Origin: Acidobacteriaceae bacterium
GTDB taxonomy: Bacteria > Acidobacteriota > Terriglobia > Terriglobales > Acidobacteriaceae
Assembly (NCBI GenBank): GCA_030039035.1
Contig: JASHQQ010000371.1
Span: 1 to 45,608 of the forward strand
Direction of reading: 5' to 3'
DNA length: 45,608 bases
Positions within the stretch are counted from its first letter, which is position 1; each line of letters starts with the position of its first letter. The notes beneath the pieces are model-generated. The model was not told where the DNA came from. It saw only the letters and a program-made list of their open reading frames with translations, and ran no database searches. This document shows, piece after piece, positions 40,907-45,608 of the stretch. The translations under genes and the position numbers were made by a program.

Positions 40907-42430
40907 ATGCTACGATCCGGCATGGCTTCCCTATCCCGGCTTTTTGCATGGATTTGCCTCGCAATCCTCACCGGAGTTGCCGCCCCGGCGGGACGGAACT
41001 GTGCCGCGCAGGCGAGCTCTTCGCCGCCGCAGTCCCAGGGTCTTCTCGATCGTCTGAGCGCCATGACGGGCGAGGGCAAGAGCGCCTGGACGGTGGAGCA
41101 ACTGGCGACGATGGTGCGTTTGCGCGATGCGGCAATGAAGGATTCCTACGCATTCGAGGAGCTGCGCCACCTGACCGATAACATTGGGCCGAGGCTGAGC
41201 GGGTCGCCGCAGGCGGAACAGGCCGTGGATTACGTCGCTGCCGAGATGCGCGCGCTCGGCGCGACCGTGAGGCTCGAAAAGGCCATGGTGCCGCATTGGG
41301 TGCGGGGCATGGAGACGGCAGAGGTAGTGAAGTGGCCCGGCCAGACGCCGGAAACAACGCAAAAGATCGTGCTCGCCGCGCTCGGGCCCAGCGTGGCCAC
41401 GCCGCCCGAGGGTATAACGGCCGAGGTCGTGGTGGTGGACGATTGGAAGCAATTGCGCGCGCTGGCGCCGGAGGCGGTGAGGGGAAAGATTCTGCTCTTC
41501 AACCACAAGTTCGACAAGGAGCTGGCGGCCGAGGGCCACGGCCTGGAGGCCTACGTGGGCGGCGTTGTTTACCGCGCCTCCGGGGCCAGCGCGGGAGCGG
41601 CTCTGGGCGCGGTCGCGGTGCTGGTGCGGTCGGTGGGCGGAGCGGACTACCGGATTCCACACGCCGGAGAGATGGAGTATTTGCCCAACGCGCCGAAGGT
41701 GCCGGCTGCGGCGGTAACAGCCGAAGACGCCGATCTGCTAAGCGACCTCGCCGCGCAGGGACCCGTTACGCTGCACCTTACGCTGACGCCGCGGACGCTG
41801 CCGGACGCCGAGAGCCACAATGTGATCGCCGACTGGCCGGGCACAGAGCATCCCGATCAAGTGGTGATCGTCTCCGGGCATCTGGACTCGTGGGACCTGG
41901 GCACCGGCGCGATCGACGACGGCGCCGGCGTTGTCGTTTCCATGGAAGCGATTCATCTGCTGCACGAATTGAACATTCATCCGCGGCGCACCATCCGCGT
42001 GGTTGCGTGGATGAGCGAAGAAGAAGGTTCGCAGGGCGCGGCGGCCTACATGGCCGACCACGCCAACGAGATGGCGAACCACATCGGGGCCATTGAAAGC
42101 GACCTGGGATCGGATCATCCGACCGGGATCTATTACGCCGGCAAGGCTGCGCTGGGGCAGTGGCTGCAGCCGGTGGCGGGGGTGCTGGAGGCGATCGGCG
42201 CCGAGACGCTCACCGCCGCACCGGAGACCGGCGCCGACATCGACGGAATGACTGAAAAGGGCGTGCCCAGCTTCGCGCCCATCCAGGACAGCCGTTTCTA
42301 TTTCAACTATCACCACACGGCGGCCGACACGCTGGACAAGGTGAATCCGCAGCATTTGAATGAGAACGCCGCGGTGATGGCGGTGCTGGCGTACGCGCTG
42401 GCGGATTCGCCGGAACCCGCGCCCAGATAA
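40907..42430 (+). CDS. Secreted M28-family zinc metallopeptidase (carboxypeptidase Q-like)
   Basis: The 507-residue protein has a signal peptide (about 1-34) and a PA-like insert domain (about 150-290). The M28 catalytic core carries metal ligands H325 and D337 (SGHLDSWDLGTGAIDDGAG), E371/E372 (MSEEEGSQ), D399 (ESDLGSD) and H469/H470 (YHHTAADTLDKV). This set matches the plasma glutamate carboxypeptidase/aminopeptidase group that removes terminal residues from peptides. ATG codons at 40907 and 40922 are both possible; the second gives a tidier signal peptide. It is monocistronic and divergent from htrA. Heptamer repeats follow it at 42460-42567. Confidence 0.9.
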   Translation: MLRSGMASLSRLFAWICLAILTGVAAPAGRNCAAQASSSPPQSQGLLDRLSAMTGEGKSAWTVEQLATMVRLRDAAMKDSYAFEELRHLTDNIGPRLSGSPQAEQAVDYVAAEMRALGATVRLEKAMVPHWVRGMETAEVVKWPGQTPETTQKIVLAALGPSVATPPEGITAEVVVVDDWKQLRALAPEAVRGKILLFNHKFDKELAAEGHGLEAYVGGVVYRASGASAGAALGAVAVLVRSVGGADYRIPHAGEMEYLPNAPKVPAAAVTAEDADLLSDLAAQGPVTLHLTLTPRTLPDAESHNVIADWPGTEHPDQVVIVSGHLDSWDLGTGAIDDGAGVVVSMEAIHLLHELNIHPRRTIRVVAWMSEEEGSQGAAAYMADHANEMANHIGAIESDLGSDHPTGIYYAGKAALGQWLQPVAGVLEAIGAETLTAAPETGADIDGMTEKGVPSFAPIQDSRFYFNYHHTAADTLDKVNPQHLNENAAVMAVLAYALADSPEPAPR

Positions 42431-42459
42431 CGGAAGGGTCCATCGTCCGGGGTAGCCAG

Positions 42460-42567
42460 GGGACAAGGGACTCGGGACTGAGGGACTGAGAGACTTGGAA
42501 CCTGGGAATGATTACTGCGAACTCTGAACTGTGAACTGCGAACGGGCCTCTGACCCCTGACCCCTGC
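42460..42567. repeat. Composite heptanucleotide repeat tract (three unit types)
   Basis: Block one (42460-42480) is GGGACAA, GGGACTC, GGGACTG and continues as GGGACTGA octamers to about 42497. Block two (42517-42543) is GCGAACT, CTGAACT, GTGAACT, GCGAAC. Block three (42548-42567) is CTCTGAC, CCCTGAC, CCCTGC. It lies in the 235-base gap between the M28 peptidase and the GH2 gene. Blocks are internally similar but differ from each other. Confidence 0.8.
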
Positions 42568-42665
42568 TTTCGCGGCGTATACTGGCGTGTCTTTTGAACC
42601 CCACTGAACGGTCCGCGTGAAAAGTTGACGACGAGATGTCCGCGCTGAGCCGGGATGGAGGCAAA

Positions 42666-45608
42666 ATGGAAACCTTTTCACGCCGTAATCTGCTGAAGAC
42701 GGGTTTGCTCGCGCCGGCGGCAATCGCGGCAGCCAACGCTACGGGCCCCCTCGCCGCTGCGATGGAATCTGCCGGTCAAGAGAGTAGCGCAATGCCCGCA
42801 ACCGCGCCTCGCGAATCGGCCACGCCGGGCGCGGGCCGCGAGCGGCTTCTGCTCGACTTCGGATGGCGCTTTCATTTCGGCCACGCCGATGACGCGGAAA
42901 AGGACTTTGGATTCGGAAGCGGCAGGGCAGGGAATTTCCAGAAGACGGGGAATTTCATTTCCGCCGGGTCGATCGCCTTCGACGACGGAGACTGGACGGC
43001 CGTCGATCTGCCGCACGACTGGGCGATCGAACTGTCCTTCACGAACGACCAGGCGCTAGCCAGCAAAGGCTACTATCCGCTGGGAAGAAACTATCCCGCC
43101 ACGAGTGTCGGCTGGTATCGCCGCGTCTTCGAGCTTCCGGCGGCGGATGCCGGAAAGCGCATTACGATCGAATTCGACGGCGCCTACCGCGAGTCGATGG
43201 TGGTCTTCAACGGGTTTTACATCGGACGGCACAGTGGCGGATACGATCCGTTCAGTTTCGACGTGACGGACTTTGCCACGCCCGGCGGCAGGAACGTGCT
43301 GCTGGTGCGCGTGGATGCAACGCTCAGCGACGGATGGTTCTACGAGGGCGCCGGAATCTATCGGCACGTGTGGCTGGTGAAAACGAACCCGGTCCATGTG
43401 AGGAAGTGGGGGACGTTTGTGATCTCCAAGGTGAGAGCCAACAGCGCCGACCTCTCGATTCGCACTGAGGTGGACAACAACGAGAAGATTACGAAGAATG
43501 TGCGTGTGTTTTCGTGGGTGTTCGATCCCTCCGGTACCCAGTGCGGAAAATCCGTTTCAAATTCCGCGAAGATTCAGACGGGGGGCTCAGAGACGCTCAC
43601 CACCGCGATGCCCATAGCCAAACCCGCGCTGTGGTCGCTCGAAGAACGCAATCTGTACAAACTTGTTACCGAAGTTGAAGCCGACGGAGAAATCGTCGAC
43701 AAACATGAAACGCGCTTCGGAATTCGAACGACGCGCTTCGACGCCGAAAAAGGATTCTTCCTCAATGACAAGCCGGTCAAGCTCAAGGGCACGTGCAACC
43801 ATCAGGACCACGTCGCCGTAGGCGCGGCCGTGCCCGATGCCGTGCAGTACTACCGCGTGCGCAAGCTTCAGGAGATGGGCTGTAACTCGATTCGCACCTC
43901 GCACAATCCACCCACGCCGGAGCTGCTCGATGCCTGCGACGAGCTGGGCATGCTGGTCTTCGACGAGACGCGCATGATGTCGTCGAACCCCGAGGGGTTG
44001 AGCCAGTTTGCCGACCTCATTCGCCGCGACCGCAACCGTCCCTCCGTCTTTATGTGGTCGATGGGCAACGAGGAAGGGCAGGCGAACACGGAGATCGGAC
44101 TGCACATTCTCACCGCGATGAAAGCGCTCGCCGCCGAGCTCGACGGCTCGCGGCCGGTTTCGATAGCGCCCATTCGCGCCATTGGCGTGGGCGGCCTGGT
44201 GGAATGCGACGTGATGGGCTACAACTATATGGATCCCGGCGCGGAGGCGTATCACAAGGCGCATCCCGGCAAGCCGGTGATGGGCACAGAGACGGTGAGC
44301 GCGGTGTGCACGCGCGGCATTTACATCACCGACGCGAGCAAAGGTTACGTGAGCTCGTACGACCCATACACGACGACCGGGCGCGCGTCGGCGGAGGGCT
44401 GGTGGAGCTTCTGCAATGCAAGGCCGTGGGTGTCGGGCGGCTTCGTTTGGACGGGCTTCGACTATCGCGGCGAGCCTTCGCCCAACGAGTGGCCGAATAT
44501 CAGCTCGCAGTACGGCATCATCGACACCTGCGGCTTTCCCAAGGATTCGTTCTATTACTACCAGTCGTGGTGGACAGCAAGGCCCGTTCTGCATCTGTTT
44601 CCGCACTGGAACTGGGCCGGGTACGAAGGAAAAGAGATTGCAGTTTGGGTGCATTCGAACCTCGATCGCGTCGAACTGTTTCTGAATGGCCAGAGCCTGG
44701 GCGCCAAAGAGATGAAGAAGGATTCGCACCTGGCGTGGGCGGTGAAGTACGCGCCGGGCACGATTGAGGCGCGCGGCTACAAAGGCGACGCGCAGGTGCT
44801 GACGGCGAAGCGCGAAACGACGGGCGCGCCGGCGAAGCTGGTGATGACCGCCGACCGGCAGGAGATTGCGGCCGACGGCGAGGATGTGGCGATGTTCGCG
44901 GTCGAAGTTCACGATTCGCAGGGCCGCGTGGTGCCGGTGACGGACAACGACGTCACGTTCAGGATCTCCGGCGAGGGCAAGCTACGAGGCACGGGCAATG
45001 GCGATCCGACGAACCAACAACCTGACCATGGAGCTTCGCGAAAAGCCTTCTCAGGGCTGTGTATGGCGGTCGTGCAGTCGTTGAAGACGACGGGGAGCAT
45101 CACGGTGGAGGCTTCTTCGCCGGGCCTGGATTCGGCGAGCGTGAGCATTGCGGCAAAATCCGTCAGGCTTCGGCCCCAAGTTGACGTGTGGCAGCGCGAA
45201 GTGCCGGAGGGCGAAGGCATCACCGGCCTGTGGCGGCCCGAGCCCGGCGCCAGCGGCATGACCGGTTTGCTCGCATTTCTCGTGGGAGATGGCACCATGG
45301 TGTTCTCGCTGCGGCAGGACGGGAGCAGCCTGACGGGAAGTGTGGAGAGCAGCGCGGGAGGGTTCTTCGGCGGCAATGAGGCGCCAGTCGATATCACGGA
45401 TGGCAAGGTGGAAGGGAACAACGTCTCGTTCAAGGTCGGCAACAGCACCTATCAAGGAAAACTGAACAATGGACGCATCGAGCTGGAGCGAACGATGGAT
45501 CTGCGCTTTCTGGCCGTGCCGCCGTCGAACGCGCCGAAAGACGGCCTGGCGATCGGGCCGCCGCCCGACGGTTCGGATCCGTCCCGCGGAGCCGCACTGC
45601 GTATGCCT
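42666..45608 (+). CDS. Tat-exported GH2 glycosidase (beta-galactosidase-like), 3' end missing
   Basis: This open frame of 981 codons runs off the right edge with no stop. The N-terminus METFSRRNLLKTGLLAP is a Tat-type signal with a twin arginine. A glycoside hydrolase family 2 architecture follows: sugar-binding domain (about 57-240, FGWRFHFG, DLPHDWAIE, GWYRRVFELP), immunoglobulin-like domain, then TIM barrel (about 360-600). The acid/base is E469 in WSMGNEEG and the nucleophile E542 in VMGTETVS. After about residue 720 come a Big-like domain and, from about 838, a beta-rich module (ITGLWRPEPGASGM, GSSLTGSVESSAGGF) not typical of GH2. The start ATG has GGAGG four bases upstream. The sugar specificity is unknown. 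Confidence 0.9.
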   Translation, partial: METFSRRNLLKTGLLAPAAIAAANATGPLAAAMESAGQESSAMPATAPRESATPGAGRERLLLDFGWRFHFGHADDAEKDFGFGSGRAGNFQKTGNFISAGSIAFDDGDWTAVDLPHDWAIELSFTNDQALASKGYYPLGRNYPATSVGWYRRVFELPAADAGKRITIEFDGAYRESMVVFNGFYIGRHSGGYDPFSFDVTDFATPGGRNVLLVRVDATLSDGWFYEGAGIYRHVWLVKTNPVHVRKWGTFVISKVRANSADLSIRTEVDNNEKITKNVRVFSWVFDPSGTQCGKSVSNSAKIQTGGSETLTTAMPIAKPALWSLEERNLYKLVTEVEADGEIVDKHETRFGIRTTRFDAEKGFFLNDKPVKLKGTCNHQDHVAVGAAVPDAVQYYRVRKLQEMGCNSIRTSHNPPTPELLDACDELGMLVFDETRMMSSNPEGLSQFADLIRRDRNRPSVFMWSMGNEEGQANTEIGLHILTAMKALAAELDGSRPVSIAPIRAIGVGGLVECDVMGYNYMDPGAEAYHKAHPGKPVMGTETVSAVCTRGIYITDASKGYVSSYDPYTTTGRASAEGWWSFCNARPWVSGGFVWTGFDYRGEPSPNEWPNISSQYGIIDTCGFPKDSFYYYQSWWTARPVLHLFPHWNWAGYEGKEIAVWVHSNLDRVELFLNGQSLGAKEMKKDSHLAWAVKYAPGTIEARGYKGDAQVLTAKRETTGAPAKLVMTADRQEIAADGEDVAMFAVEVHDSQGRVVPVTDNDVTFRISGEGKLRGTGNGDPTNQQPDHGASRKAFSGLCMAVVQSLKTTGSITVEASSPGLDSASVSIAAKSVRLRPQVDVWQREVPEGEGITGLWRPEPGASGMTGLLAFLVGDGTMVFSLRQDGSSLTGSVESSAGGFFGGNEAPVDITDGKVEGNNVSFKVGNSTYQGKLNNGRIELERTMDLRFLAVPPSNAPKDGLAIGPPPDGSDPSRGAALRMP

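Overview
The window is a contiguous, gene-dense, GC-rich bacterial chromosome segment with Gram-negative cell-envelope genes: lipid A acyltransferases, a TolC-type outer-membrane factor, a TonB-domain protein, OpgC and HtrA. Gene content and dispersed intergenic repeats suggest an Acidobacteriota (Terriglobia-like) soil bacterium. The pointers are a bacillithiol-type deacetylase (BshB1), a CusF-like/SCO fusion, a Tat-exported GH2 glycosidase, and short palindromic and heptameric repeats whose spurious ORFs begin MKGTGFS or MKGHGFS. This assignment is inference; there is no rRNA or other marker in the window. I saw no tRNA, rRNA, CRISPR array, transposase, integrase or phage gene.

Layout. 1-3.6 kb (minus): an efflux operon of periplasmic adaptor, TPR lipoprotein and TolC-type protein, with no inner-membrane pump before the window edge. 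3.8-5.7 kb (minus): a secreted alpha/beta-hydrolase and a small acidic protein. 6.0-8.0 kb (plus): lpxL-lpxD for lipid A. 8.0-11.6 kb (minus): a homocysteine methyltransferase/MTHFR fusion, xseB and a FliB-like Cys-rich protein. 11.8-14.9 kb (plus): a propeller-like lipoprotein, bshB1 and a methyltransferase. Then glsB-like (minus) and opgC (plus).

17.0-24.1 kb (plus) is a complete phosphate locus, phoB-phoR-pstS-pstC-pstA-pstB-phoU. PhoR/PhoB sense and respond, PstSCAB imports phosphate, and PhoU couples the two. 24.1-30.5 kb (minus) is a two-gene AddAB-like helicase/nuclease operon for DNA-end processing. 30.6-35.1 kb (plus) holds a SCO copper chaperone, a PfkB sugar kinase and a small membrane protein with an ABC exporter. 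35.1-40.7 kb (minus) holds a double TonB_C protein, oligopeptidase B, a peptidoglycan-binding-like protein and HtrA/DegP. 40.9-45.6 kb (plus) holds an M28 peptidase and a GH2 glycosidase cut by the window end.

The most unusual signal is in the gaps between genes. At least four families of short repeats occur here: heptanucleotide tandem tracts at three loci; GGC-TRAA-GCC hairpins, one with G-U wobble pairs; a CCCACCCTTT palindrome family, one copy lying between phoB and phoR; and a CTCAGGATGACA hairpin element. In two places a repeat supplies the C-terminus and stop codon of a conserved enzyme (LpxD and oligopeptidase B). I did not find a convincing new multi-gene system; the repeats are the best candidates for undescribed biology.
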